From contig JASGKH010000001.1 of the NCBI GenBank assembly GCA_047600785.1, positions 1,638,298-1,702,297 on the forward strand: DNA of 64,000 nucleotides, given 5' to 3'. This document shows positions 51,158 to 60,158 of this stretch, one piece after another (the first letter of the stretch is position 1; each line of letters begins with the position of its first letter). A program made the position numbers and the translations under genes. This DNA comes from Breznakibacter sp047600785 (GTDB taxonomy: Bacteria > Bacteroidota > Bacteroidia > Bacteroidales > Marinilabiliaceae). The notes below the pieces were generated by a model. That model had not been told where the DNA came from. It made no database searches and saw only the letters and a program-made list of their open reading frames with translations.

Positions 51158-53398
51158 TTATTTCTTGTTATTCCACTCGGGAGCCTCGGCGTTCAGCAAG
51201 TGTTTGACGAAAAAATCGCGCCGTTTGCGTTCGCCGTACTTTCCGCCCAACGAATGGCCTACGCCCGGAAGCACCACCAGTTCGAATTCTTTGTTGGCCT
51301 TAATCAAGGCATCGGCCACCTGATAGGTCGATGACGGGTCCACATTGTCGTCCAGTTCCCCCAGTATAAGCATCAGCCTGCCTTGTAACCGGAAGGCGTT
51401 GTCCACGTTGGAACACTCGGCATAGTGGGGGCCAATGGGGTATCCCATCCATTGTTCGTTCCACCAGATCTTATCCATACGGTTGTCGTGGCAGCCACAC
51501 GATGCCACGGCCGCTTTGTAAAATTCGGGATGGAACAGCACGGCGCCCATGGCGTTTTGCCCTCCGGCCGATCCCCCAAAGATCCCCACACGGGTTGTGT
51601 CGATGTAGGGATATTCTTCGGCAGCCGCCTTTATCCACCGGATGCGGTCCGGAAAACCCGCATCCTTCAGGTTCTTCCAGCATACGTCGTGGAAAGCCTT
51701 TGAACGGCACGATGTACCCATACCGTCGATTTGCACGACGATGAACCCCAGCTCCGCCAAACCCGAAAAAGGCCAGTTATGGACAAGGAACGGTTTGGTG
51801 ACGTGCGCCGAATGTGGGCCCGCGTAGATGTATTCGATGACGGGGTATTTCCTGCGGGGATTGAAGTTGGTGGGGCGGTAAATATTCCCCCAAATGTCGG
51901 TGGTTCCGTCACGTCCTTTGGTGCAAAACGGTTCGGGCATTTGCCAACCCCTGGCCAGCAGATCGCTGATGTCGGCCTTTTCAAGCGTCATGAGCACTTG
52001 TCCGTTGCCGGCGTTACGTAACACCGTGACGGGTGGTTGGTCAACGGTCGAATAGCTGTCGGTGAAAAAGCGCTTGTCCGCCGAAAAACGGGCGTCGTGC
52101 TGGGCCCGTTCGGGCGTCAGGTCCACAAAGCCCGATCCGTCGAAGTTCACTTTGCAATAATGTACCAGATAGGGGTCTTCGTACGTATGCATGCCGCTTG
52201 CCTTAATGATAAGATAGCGTTCCTTTTCGTTGACCGTTTCCACCCCCCTTACCACCCATTGGCCACGGGTGATTTGGTTATTTATTTTTCCCGATGCCCC
52301 GTCAACCAGATAGAGGTGGTTCCATCCGTCGCGTTCCGACGCCCAGATGATTTCTGCCCCGTCGTTCACATCGTAACGGTAATGTTTGCCGCTATAATCG
52401 ATAAACGTACGGCTTTGTTCGTCGATAACGATCCTGGTGCTGCCCGTTTGCGCGTCCACCTCAACCACCTGGTAAACCTGATGCCCGCGTTGGTTGAATT
52501 CGAAAGAGAACGACCGTCCGTGGTTGCGCCATGCCGGATCGGACAAATCGTACTGGTTTTCGAAGGCCGACGCGTCCACGGCGATCTGGTGCTGGCCGGC
52601 CACGTCGAACAATGAAGGCGATTTGACGGGCAATGCATCGCCTGGCTTCACGTATCCGCGTTTTTGCAGCACCGGTTGGAATTGGTTTTTGGGCGACGAT
52701 TCCACGAAATAGATGTCACGCACCGGGGCGTACCTGATTTTGTTGACGGCTATCAGGCGTGAATCGGGCGACCAATAGATCCGTGCCGAGTAATATGAGC
52801 CTTCCGACCCGTCGAAACTCAATTGCGTGCGGACTTTCGATTCTTTGTGCCGTACGAACAGGTTATGTTCCCGGATATAGGCTTCCCATTTCCCGTCGGG
52901 CGAGACCACCGGTGTGCCTTTCCGTTCATCGTCCTGTTCGGCCCAATATCCTTCTTTGGCGCGTGGGGGTACCTTATCTGACTTGGCCAGTTTGTAGCTG
53001 CCCAACGAGCAGTTCCACTTAAAACTGTCCACCACGAAAGACATCGATTTTAAGTCTTTGGCGAATGCAAGGTCGTTCAGCTTAAAACCAAACGGCTTTT
53101 CGCTTTTCCCCAATACCGCGTTGTAGGCGCTGGTGAACCTTACCGGGTCGAAAGCGGCTTTCTTTGTCTGTTTCTCGGCATCCACCAAAAAGTATTCGGT
53201 GCCGCGGCGCGTTTGCACCATGTACCAGCATACCGGAACGTCTTCGATCCAGTTGGGCGATACGAACGCATGATAAGCCAGGTTGTTGAACCGGTCCATG
53301 GTATCGGCACGCTGGTAGTCGGCCACTGTCGGCTGGGCCACGCCGTGGGTACACGGGGAAAGTAGCGCAATGAGGCAAAAGAGTGTGTATCTTCTCAT
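51158..53398 (-). CDS. S9 family dipeptidyl peptidase IV-like serine protease
   Basis: 746 residues from ATG 53398; the alternative start three codons upstream is TTG. Signal peptide (ending HGVAQ), then a DPP-IV-type beta-propeller (about residues 90-460, with VVSPDGKWEAYIREHNLF and YWSPDSRLIAVNKIR) and an alpha/beta hydrolase domain. The triad is Ser in FGGSAGGQ, Asp in ELDDNVDP and His in GVGHSLGG. DPP-IV enzymes release N-terminal X-Pro dipeptides (often also X-Hyp) from peptides in the periplasm. It lies 5 bp downstream of hypD, so it is probably co-expressed with hydroxyproline catabolism. Confidence 0.92.
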   Translation of the reverse strand: MRRYTLFCLIALLSPCTHGVAQPTVADYQRADTMDRFNNLAYHAFVSPNWIEDVPVCWYMVQTRRGTEYFLVDAEKQTKKAAFDPVRFTSAYNAVLGKSEKPFGFKLNDLAFAKDLKSMSFVVDSFKWNCSLGSYKLAKSDKVPPRAKEGYWAEQDDERKGTPVVSPDGKWEAYIREHNLFVRHKESKVRTQLSFDGSEGSYYSARIYWSPDSRLIAVNKIRYAPVRDIYFVESSPKNQFQPVLQKRGYVKPGDALPVKSPSLFDVAGQHQIAVDASAFENQYDLSDPAWRNHGRSFSFEFNQRGHQVYQVVEVDAQTGSTRIVIDEQSRTFIDYSGKHYRYDVNDGAEIIWASERDGWNHLYLVDGASGKINNQITRGQWVVRGVETVNEKERYLIIKASGMHTYEDPYLVHYCKVNFDGSGFVDLTPERAQHDARFSADKRFFTDSYSTVDQPPVTVLRNAGNGQVLMTLEKADISDLLARGWQMPEPFCTKGRDGTTDIWGNIYRPTNFNPRRKYPVIEYIYAGPHSAHVTKPFLVHNWPFSGLAELGFIVVQIDGMGTSCRSKAFHDVCWKNLKDAGFPDRIRWIKAAAEEYPYIDTTRVGIFGGSAGGQNAMGAVLFHPEFYKAAVASCGCHDNRMDKIWWNEQWMGYPIGPHYAECSNVDNAFRLQGRLMLILGELDDNVDPSSTYQVADALIKANKEFELVVLPGVGHSLGGKYGERKRRDFFVKHLLNAEAPEWNNKK

Positions 53399-53403
53399 AA
53401 GAT

Positions 53404-55767
53404 TCAAATGTTTCCGTGGACGGTTCGTAAAATGATCTCGTTCTGGAGGTCGGAGCCAAGGTCGTTGAAGTAATCGCTGTAGCCGGCCACGCGTACGATC
53501 AGGTCGCGGTAGTTCTCGGGATACTTTTGGGCGTCGCGGAGCGTGTCGGCCGACACCACGTTGAACTGGATGTGGTGCCCGTTGAGCTTAAAGTAGCTGC
53601 GTACCAGCTTGGTCAGGTTACGGATGGATTGGCCGTCTTCGAAAAAATCGGGGGCGAATTTCTGGTTCAACAACGTGCCGCCGGTGTGCAGGTGGTCTAT
53701 TTTTGCCGCCGAGCGGATCACGGCCGTGGGACCGCAATGGTCGGCCCCCTGCACGGGCGAAATGCCTTCGGACAACGGGACATGGGCCTTGCGTCCGTCG
53801 GGCAGTGCGCCCGTTACTTTCCCGAAATACACATGGCAGGTGGTGGGCAACAGATTGATGCGGTGTACCCCGCCACGTTGGTTGGGCTTGCCGTTGACGG
53901 CACCGTAATATATCCCGAACACCTCGCACAGACGGTCGTCGGCCCTGTCGTCGTCGTTGCCGTATTTGGGCGTGTTGTACCACAGTTCGGCGCGCATTTG
54001 CTCAAAACCTGCGAAATCGGCGCGGAGGGCGGCCAACATTTCGGCCATCGAAATGGTTTGCTGGTCGAACACATGATGTTTCAGCGATGAGAGGCAATCG
54101 GTTACCGAGCCCATCCCCACGCCTTGTATGTATGATGTGTTGTAACGCGCCCCTCCGGCCACATAGTCGGTGCCGTTTTTAATGCAATCGTCGATCAGTA
54201 TCGATAAAAACGGGACGGGCAGGTTTTGTCCGAAAATCCGTTCGATGGCATTGTTGCCTTTTATTTTAATTTCAGTAAAGTGGTCGACCTGTGCGTTGAA
54301 TGCCTGCAGCAATTCCTGGTACGTTTTGAACCCAAGCGGGTTTCCGGTCTGGATCCCGATCTGTTTGCCCGTTTGCGGGTCGGTACCGTTATGGAGCGTG
54401 ACCTCAAGTATCTTCGGCAGGTTGAAGTATCCCGTCAGGATGTATGCTTCGGTGCCGAACGCGCCTGCTTCCACGCACCCGCTGGCCCCGCCGCGGCGTG
54501 CGTCCACAATGTCCTTGCCCTGGTTGAGGAGCTCCTGTACAATGGCATCGGTGTTGAAGATGGAGGGTTGCCCAAATCCCGTTTTCAGGATCTGCAACGT
54601 GCGTTCGATCATTTTGTCGGGATTCTGGTGCGACACCTGTACCATTGAGCTGGGTTGCAGCAAACGCATCTCTTCGATCACGTCGAGCAACACAAAGGTC
54701 ATTTCGTTGCAGGCGTCGGAACCGTCGTCGTGCACGCCGCCAAGGTTTATCAGGCAGAAGTCGGTATAAGTGTTGCTCTCTTCGGCCGTTACGCCCACTT
54801 TGGGGGGAGACGGATGGTTGTTGAACTTTATCCAGAACGCCTGCAGGAGTTCATACACCTGTTCCCTGGTGAGGGTTCCGTCCAGAATATCGCGCAGGTA
54901 GAACGGCAACAAGTGTTGGTCCAAACGGCCCGGGTTGAACGAATCCCAGGGGTTCAGCTCCGTGACCACGCCCAGGTGGACAAACCAGTAATATTGCAGC
55001 GCTTCGTGCAACGTGCGCGGGGCATGGGCAGGCACGCGCCCGCATATTTGCGCCATCCGTTCCAGTTCCCTCTTCCTGTTGGCATCAGGTTCCGTCAATG
55101 CCAGTTCTTTAAGCTTCTCTGCGTGCCGGTTGGCCCACATGATGAGGGCCTGTGCCGAAATCTCCATCGCTTTCAGTTCCTCCTGCTTGTCGCCGGCTTT
55201 GGGATCGTTGCCAAAATCAAGCTGGGATATGCTGTGCCGGATGTCGGCAATGAAATCGGACATGCCTTTGTGGTAAATGTTTCTACCGCATACCGTATGC
55301 CCGGGGGCGCGTTGCTCCTGAAATTCGGTAAATATGCCTGCCGCATAAGCCTGGTGCCATTCGGGCGCCATGGCATCCATGATCCGTTCGCGGTTGGTTT
55401 TACCGGTCCAAAAAGGGATGATGGTTTGTGCGAATGCCATACGGGTTTCGTCGTCCACATGGAATGATACTTTGGGCCTATGGTGCAAAATGTCCAGATC
55501 GGCCAGCGAGTGGACGCATATCTCGGGATAGGTGGGAGTGGCTTTGGGCGCGGGGCCACGTTCGCCAACAATCAGTTCGCCCTCTCCGATGTAAATGTGC
55601 TTGTGTTTCAATATGTATTCGAATGCTTTGGCGCGGGTTACAGGCACGGAAAATCCTTTCGATCCGTCGCTTTTGTAAAATTCGGTGATCAGGAGCGCAC
55701 GTTCGGCCGAAATCCGGTTGACGGCATTCAGGCTTTGGCTCCGGAGGGCTTCAATTCTGGAGTTCAT
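53404..55767 (-). CDS. hypD: Glycyl radical enzyme, trans-4-hydroxy-L-proline dehydratase type
   Basis: 787 residues. It dehydrates trans-4-hydroxy-L-proline to pyrroline-5-carboxylate. Catalytic Cys431 and Glu433 are in RGGASGCVEAGAFG, and the radical-bearing Gly762 is in RVAGYSDYF. Substrate-site residues reported for the clostridial enzyme are all found at a constant offset of three: Phe149, His157, Asp275, Ser331, Asp336, Tyr447 and Thr642. This is stronger evidence than overall similarity and argues against pyruvate formate-lyase, choline lyase or glycerol/propanediol dehydratase. It needs activation by the radical SAM enzyme encoded 30 bp upstream and is oxygen-sensitive, so the organism grows anaerobically at least at times. 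Confidence 0.92.
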   Translation of the reverse strand: MNSRIEALRSQSLNAVNRISAERALLITEFYKSDGSKGFSVPVTRAKAFEYILKHKHIYIGEGELIVGERGPAPKATPTYPEICVHSLADLDILHHRPKVSFHVDDETRMAFAQTIIPFWTGKTNRERIMDAMAPEWHQAYAAGIFTEFQEQRAPGHTVCGRNIYHKGMSDFIADIRHSISQLDFGNDPKAGDKQEELKAMEISAQALIMWANRHAEKLKELALTEPDANRKRELERMAQICGRVPAHAPRTLHEALQYYWFVHLGVVTELNPWDSFNPGRLDQHLLPFYLRDILDGTLTREQVYELLQAFWIKFNNHPSPPKVGVTAEESNTYTDFCLINLGGVHDDGSDACNEMTFVLLDVIEEMRLLQPSSMVQVSHQNPDKMIERTLQILKTGFGQPSIFNTDAIVQELLNQGKDIVDARRGGASGCVEAGAFGTEAYILTGYFNLPKILEVTLHNGTDPQTGKQIGIQTGNPLGFKTYQELLQAFNAQVDHFTEIKIKGNNAIERIFGQNLPVPFLSILIDDCIKNGTDYVAGGARYNTSYIQGVGMGSVTDCLSSLKHHVFDQQTISMAEMLAALRADFAGFEQMRAELWYNTPKYGNDDDRADDRLCEVFGIYYGAVNGKPNQRGGVHRINLLPTTCHVYFGKVTGALPDGRKAHVPLSEGISPVQGADHCGPTAVIRSAAKIDHLHTGGTLLNQKFAPDFFEDGQSIRNLTKLVRSYFKLNGHHIQFNVVSADTLRDAQKYPENYRDLIVRVAGYSDYFNDLGSDLQNEIILRTVHGNI

Positions 55768-55797
55768 TGGTTTTTGTTTTTTGATACGGCGGTATCG

Positions 55798-56595
55798 TTA
55801 TCCGCCAATGATCGTGTTAAATCCTTTCGATTCAAATAATTCCTTGTAAGAGACCAGGTCGCTTTTGGTCAAGCTTGGGATGTCGGATAGCGGGGCGGGT
55901 AGTCCCAATCGTTCGAACTTGTTTTTTGCCATGTGGTGGAAAGGAAGCAAATCGACACGTTCGGCCTTTTGGGGCATTGAAAGCAATAGGTCGGCAATCC
56001 CGGCCATTTCTGCATTGGAATGGTTAAACGTGGGAATGACCGGGATGCGTACCCACACATGGGCATCAAGCTTTAAAAGATTGGCCAGATTTGCTATCGT
56101 TTTGTCGTTCGATGCCCCGGTTCCCCACAGGTGCGTTGCGGCATTGGCATGCTTCAGGTCAACGAGGAACAGATCGGTGAACGGGAGGATGGCCGTATAG
56201 GTCCTTTCATGGGCCGATCCGTTGGTGTCGACCGTGGTGTGTATCCCCTTTGTTTTGCAAGCCCTTAACAATTCTTGCAGGAATTGTGGTTGCAACGTGG
56301 GTTCGCCGCCCGAAAAGGTAACGCCGCCGCCCGATTCGTCCATAAAAATGCGTTCGCGCTCCAGGACAGCCATCACATCGTTCACCGTCATCTGCTTCCC
56401 GATGGTTTCGGAGCAGGCGTGGCACATACCGTCCAGCATCCGTTTTTTTGTGACGGATACAGGTTGGGTATCGATACTTTCCGGGTTGTGGCACCAAAAA
56501 CAGCGCATGTTACAACCCTTAAAAAAGATGGTGGTACGGATGCCGGGACCATCGTGGACGGCAAAACGCTTCACGTCGAATACAATGCCTTGCAT
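55798..56595 (-). CDS. Radical SAM glycyl-radical-enzyme activating protein
   Basis: 265 residues. It uses a [4Fe-4S] cluster and S-adenosylmethionine to abstract a hydrogen from the glycine of the partner enzyme. The opening VKRFAVHDGPGIRTTIFFKGCNMRCFWCHNPES contains the CxxxCxxC cluster site, followed by FSGGEPTLQ and VDTNG. Most activases of this subclass carry one or two extra ferredoxin-like clusters in an insertion after residue 45. Here only a CHAC pair remains, so the auxiliary clusters are reduced or absent. Directly upstream of hypD, its evident target. Confidence 0.92.
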   Translation of the reverse strand: MQGIVFDVKRFAVHDGPGIRTTIFFKGCNMRCFWCHNPESIDTQPVSVTKKRMLDGMCHACSETIGKQMTVNDVMAVLERERIFMDESGGGVTFSGGEPTLQPQFLQELLRACKTKGIHTTVDTNGSAHERTYTAILPFTDLFLVDLKHANAATHLWGTGASNDKTIANLANLLKLDAHVWVRIPVIPTFNHSNAEMAGIADLLLSMPQKAERVDLLPFHHMAKNKFERLGLPAPLSDIPSLTKSDLVSYKELFESKGFNTIIGG

Positions 56596-57155
56596 GACGG
56601 TCGTTAAAGGTTTATAAAATAAAAAGCGGAAATGGAAAAACGGGAAGGAGGGACAGGATCATTCGATCCAGCATTCATAAAGGCCTTTGCCGAATTGGTG
56701 GTAAAGCCTGTTGGGATATGTGGTGGTTTTTACCATAGCCCAAATTTATCGATTGGTTTGGAATATTGGTGTCCGGAATATGAGAAAAGTGGATGGGTGA
56801 TGACAAATAAGTTACCTTCCCGTTCTAACGGGAGAGGGCTTTTCCTTTCGTCCATACCCAGAGTGGCATTTTCGATTGATGGCCATCGTTGTTTTTCCGG
56901 ATCGTACAGACACTATCGGGTAAATCTGCCATTCGATTCGTTTATCTCCGGATTCCGTCTCTGAACCTGCCTGTTGGCATCCGTTCTTCAGGCGTGAGGA
57001 TATTTTGCAGGACACTGGGCGAATCCGGGATTTGGCCATAAGCGGATGCCGGGTAATATTCCCGGTAGAACCTTGCATCTTTTATGGAAAAGAAAACGAT
57101 CGATGTGCCAGGAAGACGTATAACACGGACTTTTCGGCTAATGGGCGCGCGGGCC
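56596..57155. other. Intergenic region with no recognised gene
   Basis: 560 bases between the activase gene start and the antiporter gene end. A 110-codon open frame (56632-56964, plus strand) has no domain, signal or repeat character and is probably spurious. No promoter, RNA or mobile element was recognised. It may be the decayed remains of a gene. Confidence 0.35.
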
Positions 57156-58532
57156 TTATGTTATCTTCAACCATTTTATAAGCAACGGCAGGCCTAATCC
57201 TTGTATAAGCAACATCAACACCACTGTGACCACCGTCAGTGCAACTATAATGTCCCGGTTGGGGAATTCCATCCCGTTTTCCTGCACAAATGGCAACGAC
57301 ATGGCAGCCGCCAGTGAAACAATCCCCCGCATCCCCGACCAACCGATAATCACGCATTCTTTCAACCCTAGAGGTTTGTATTCCTGCATATATTCCAACC
57401 GTTGCAACAGCCGTTCGTGGGTACGCAGCATGGCTTCTTTCTTTTGGCTGGCTTTCGGGGTATCTTCTTGTTGCAAGGCAATGATCCGCTCATTGTGGCG
57501 AATGCGTTCGGTGATAGCTGCCTCGCGTTTCTGTATCTGTTTGATGCGCATGGCCACACCATACCTGTTCCAAAAGACAAACAGTACACGTACCGCCAAC
57601 GCCACAAGGAAAATAAGAAAGGCGCTCGCGATTAACGGTCCGATGTATTCAACCGGGATTTGCTTCAGGATGTGGGGGAATTCCAACCCTATCAGAATGA
57701 AGATCAGTCCGCCCAACATGAAGATGGCCGTATCCCAAATGGATTTGGACTGTACACGCACCTGTCGGGAAAATTTGTCTTTATGTCCGGAGATAAGCAG
57801 TCCGACGGAAACTACGGCGATAACGCCCGACACATGGATCTCCTCCGCCACCAGATAGGCGACGAAAGGAACCATGAGATTCAGGCTGACCGTTACATTT
57901 TCGTGCAGCCGGTATTTCTTTGCAGCGAAAGCAAAGACCGCCCACAATGCATAGCCTACCAGCAAACCTCCCACGAGGGAAACCACAAACATCAGCCCGG
58001 CTTTCCAAAGCACGAACGAACTCCCGGCTACCGCTGCCACGGCAAAACGTAAAGCGACCAGCGCCGAAGCATCGTTGACCAGGCTTTCCCCCTCAAGTAC
58101 GGTATTTGTACGATGTGGCAGATGCAAGCCTTTGGTAACTCCCGACGCGGCAATGGCATCGGGTGGCGAAAGGATGGCCCCTAATACGAAGGCCAATGGC
58201 CACGTCATTTCCGGAAGACTGTAGTACACGACTGCGGCAATTCCCGCCACGGTCACAAAAATCAACGAGATGGCCAGTGCGGAGATGGTTGACAGATTGG
58301 CTTTGAATTCTTTATAGTCGATGTTGTAAGCGGCATCATACAACATCGGTGGCAGGAAAATAAGAAACACCACATCGGGATTAATGGATATGCCGTTGAA
58401 GCCCGGGATGAACCCGGCAGCGATGCCAACGGCCAGCAATAAGATGGGGTGGGGTAGTTTTATTTTGGATGCTATTGGGGACACTCCGATGGCGATTGCC
58501 AGTAAAACAATGACAATGGTATATAGTTCCAT
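57156..58532 (-). CDS. Sodium/proton antiporter of the CPA1 (NhaP) family
   Basis: 458 residues with twelve or so transmembrane helices, then a short cytoplasmic helix-rich region (roughly residues 310-385, including KQIQKREAAITERIRHNE) before the last membrane helices. CPA1 signatures are present: FLPPMLYDAAYN, LSPPDAIAASGV and EGESLVNDASALVAL, with the ion-binding Asp in NDA. It exchanges Na+ (or K+) for H+ in the inner membrane for salt and pH homeostasis. A 69-bp gap separates it from the next minus-strand gene. Confidence 0.9.
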   Translation of the reverse strand: MELYTIVIVLLAIAIGVSPIASKIKLPHPILLLAVGIAAGFIPGFNGISINPDVVFLIFLPPMLYDAAYNIDYKEFKANLSTISALAISLIFVTVAGIAAVVYYSLPEMTWPLAFVLGAILSPPDAIAASGVTKGLHLPHRTNTVLEGESLVNDASALVALRFAVAAVAGSSFVLWKAGLMFVVSLVGGLLVGYALWAVFAFAAKKYRLHENVTVSLNLMVPFVAYLVAEEIHVSGVIAVVSVGLLISGHKDKFSRQVRVQSKSIWDTAIFMLGGLIFILIGLEFPHILKQIPVEYIGPLIASAFLIFLVALAVRVLFVFWNRYGVAMRIKQIQKREAAITERIRHNERIIALQQEDTPKASQKKEAMLRTHERLLQRLEYMQEYKPLGLKECVIIGWSGMRGIVSLAAAMSLPFVQENGMEFPNRDIIVALTVVTVVLMLLIQGLGLPLLIKWLKIT

Positions 58533-58601
58533 GGATGATATGCTTGAGGTTGTTTTGTGTATGATTATCTTGTACGCGCCAAACCAAAGGGACGTAGTTC
58601 T

Positions 58602-59102
58602 TTAAGCCTTTTTTGCGCCCAGTTCGATCACCTCCATTTGTTGTATTTTGTCGCCGTCAATGGCAAACCTTAATGCCGTGCGTACCGCATGGAACCCGTA
58701 CAGCCCTGCGGCTCCGGGATTCAGGTGGAGGAGATCCAGTTTTTTATCGTAAATCACTTTCAAAATGTGGCTGTGCCCCGCAATGAAGAGTTTGGGCGGA
58801 TCGGCCATTAGCCGGGTTTTGACTTGCGGCGCATATTTGCCGGGATAACCGCCGATGTGTGTCACCCACACGTCTATGCCTTCGCACATAAAACGTTCGT
58901 GTTCTTTAAGTTGTCGGCGAAGCGGGGTGCCGTCGATGTTGCCCCACACTGCCCTGACGGGCTTGAATGCCATCATGGCATCCAGCACATCGGGCGAGCC
59001 GATGTCGCCGGCGTGCCATATTTGGTCCACCTCTTTGAACAATTCGTAAAAACGGGGATCGAAAAATGCGTGGGTATCGGAAAGAAGGCCTATTCGGGTC
59101 AT
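58602..59102 (-). CDS. YfcE/MJ0936-type metallophosphoesterase
   Basis: 166 residues, the usual size for small calcineurin-like phosphodiesterases. Metal-binding motifs in order: GLLSDTHAF (D-x-H), HAGDIGS, WGNIDGT, VTHIGGYPG and AGHSHILK. No signal peptide, so cytosolic. Known relatives hydrolyse phosphodiesters such as bis-p-nitrophenyl phosphate, but the physiological substrate is unknown. Divergently transcribed from the SixA-like gene. Confidence 0.9.
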   Translation of the reverse strand: MTRIGLLSDTHAFFDPRFYELFKEVDQIWHAGDIGSPDVLDAMMAFKPVRAVWGNIDGTPLRRQLKEHERFMCEGIDVWVTHIGGYPGKYAPQVKTRLMADPPKLFIAGHSHILKVIYDKKLDLLHLNPGAAGLYGFHAVRTALRFAIDGDKIQQMEVIELGAKKA

Positions 59103-59160
59103 TTAAAGTTATTTACATATTTTGGCATAAATATAAACGTATTTTTCTACCTTTTCATGC

Positions 59161-59168
59161 TACCTTTG
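59161..59168 (+). promoter_or_regulatory. Likely -7 promoter element of the SixA-like gene
   Basis: TACCTTTG matches TAnnTTTG 35 bp before the ATG at 59204. The -33 region (TTTTTC) is poor. Confidence 0.5.
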
Positions 59169-59203
59169 CGCCGATTCAAAAATGAAAATTAATTATCCAG
59201 CAG

Positions 59204-59704
59204 ATGAAGCGTCTTGTACTATGCCGTCACGCCAAAACAGAAACTATTTATCTCGGAATTACCGACGAACAGCGTGAGCTGATGCCCCGGGGCAGGACCG
59301 ATGCCCAATTGGTGGCTGCCGATCTGGAGGAAAAAGGCTACAAACCCCAGCTGATGATTTCGAGCGATGCGGCCCGGGCCGTGCAGACGGCCCAAATCGT
59401 GGCCCAAACCGTTGGGTATCCCGTTGAAGCGATCCGGTACGAACATTTCATTTACCATGGGTACACCACGCAGGACTTTTTGGATTTTTTGGCTACGCTT
59501 GACGATGCCGTGGACAACGTTTGGGTCGTTGGCCATAATCCCGATATCGCCATGCTGGCCATGCGGTTGGCCCCGGGTGATTTTTCGCGTTATCCCACAT
59601 CGGCCGTATCGGTGATTGCTTTCGATACGCTAAGTTGGAGGGACATTGAACCTAAGTCGGGCGTGCTGGAGTACTTTATGGTGCCCAAGCTGTTAAAGGG
59701 CTAG
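59204..59704 (+). CDS. SixA-type histidine phosphatase
   Basis: 166 residues. Phospho-accepting histidine in LCRHAKTE near residue 8 and the second histidine in VWVVGHNPDI near residue 109, both expected for the phosphoglycerate-mutase-like histidine phosphatase fold. SixA of E. coli dephosphorylates a histidine phosphotransfer domain; the target here is not evident. Its stop codon and that of the convergent AlaX-like gene lie in one CTAG palindrome (59701-59704). Confidence 0.9.
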   Translation: MKRLVLCRHAKTETIYLGITDEQRELMPRGRTDAQLVAADLEEKGYKPQLMISSDAARAVQTAQIVAQTVGYPVEAIRYEHFIYHGYTTQDFLDFLATLDDAVDNVWVVGHNPDIAMLAMRLAPGDFSRYPTSAVSVIAFDTLSWRDIEPKSGVLEYFMVPKLLKG

Positions 59705-60147
59705 TTGGCCACGGGACGGTTTAACTTAAAACGAATCCTTAACGCACCATCTTCGAACGAGGTCGAAATGATCCTGAACTCGCCCACTTCGCGTGTATTT
59801 GACACATGGTTGCCGATACATGCGCACGCATCAAAATCTCCCACGTGCACAATGCGTATTTCATCGCCGCTCTCTTCGGGCAGTTTTTCCAACGTGACCA
59901 ATTTCTCGGCTTCTTCACGGCCTACTGTTTGGTCATAAACGGGTAAGTTTTGTTTCAGAACCTGATTAACTTCATTTTCGATCAGTTGCTCATCGGTTTC
60001 GGATAATGGCCGGTCAAAAAGGAAATCGCACTTCGATTTTTTCTTTTCCAGATGCATGGTAAAGCATCGTTTGGTCCCGAAGTTCCTTATCATGACCTGG
60101 TTTAGTACATGTTCGGCCGTGTGCATTTGCGGATCGTACAGTTTCAT
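59701..60147 (-). CDS. AlaX-like aminoacyl-tRNA editing domain protein
   Basis: 148 residues from ATG 60147. It is a stand-alone version of the second additional domain of alanyl/threonyl-tRNA synthetases. The zinc-binding HTAEHVL (H-x3-H) lies near residues 9-15 and CACIGNHV (C-x3-H) near residues 108-115. Such proteins deacylate mischarged tRNA, typically Ser-tRNA(Ala). The protein is shorter than AlaX-M and lacks the glycine-rich motif, so its editing specificity is uncertain. Starts 5 bp after the permease gene's stop codon. Confidence 0.82.
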   Translation of the reverse strand: MKLYDPQMHTAEHVLNQVMIRNFGTKRCFTMHLEKKKSKCDFLFDRPLSETDEQLIENEVNQVLKQNLPVYDQTVGREEAEKLVTLEKLPEESGDEIRIVHVGDFDACACIGNHVSNTREVGEFRIISTSFEDGALRIRFKLNRPVAN

Positions 60148-60158
60148 TTGCAAAGAGG

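Noticed and set aside
53404..55767. Pyruvate formate-lyase or choline TMA-lyase
   Set aside because: The substrate-site residues follow the hydroxyproline dehydratase pattern at every position I could check, and no microcompartment genes are near.
56632..56964. 110-codon open frame between the activase and antiporter genes
   Set aside because: No recognisable domain, no promoter, and composition unlike neighbouring genes; probably chance.
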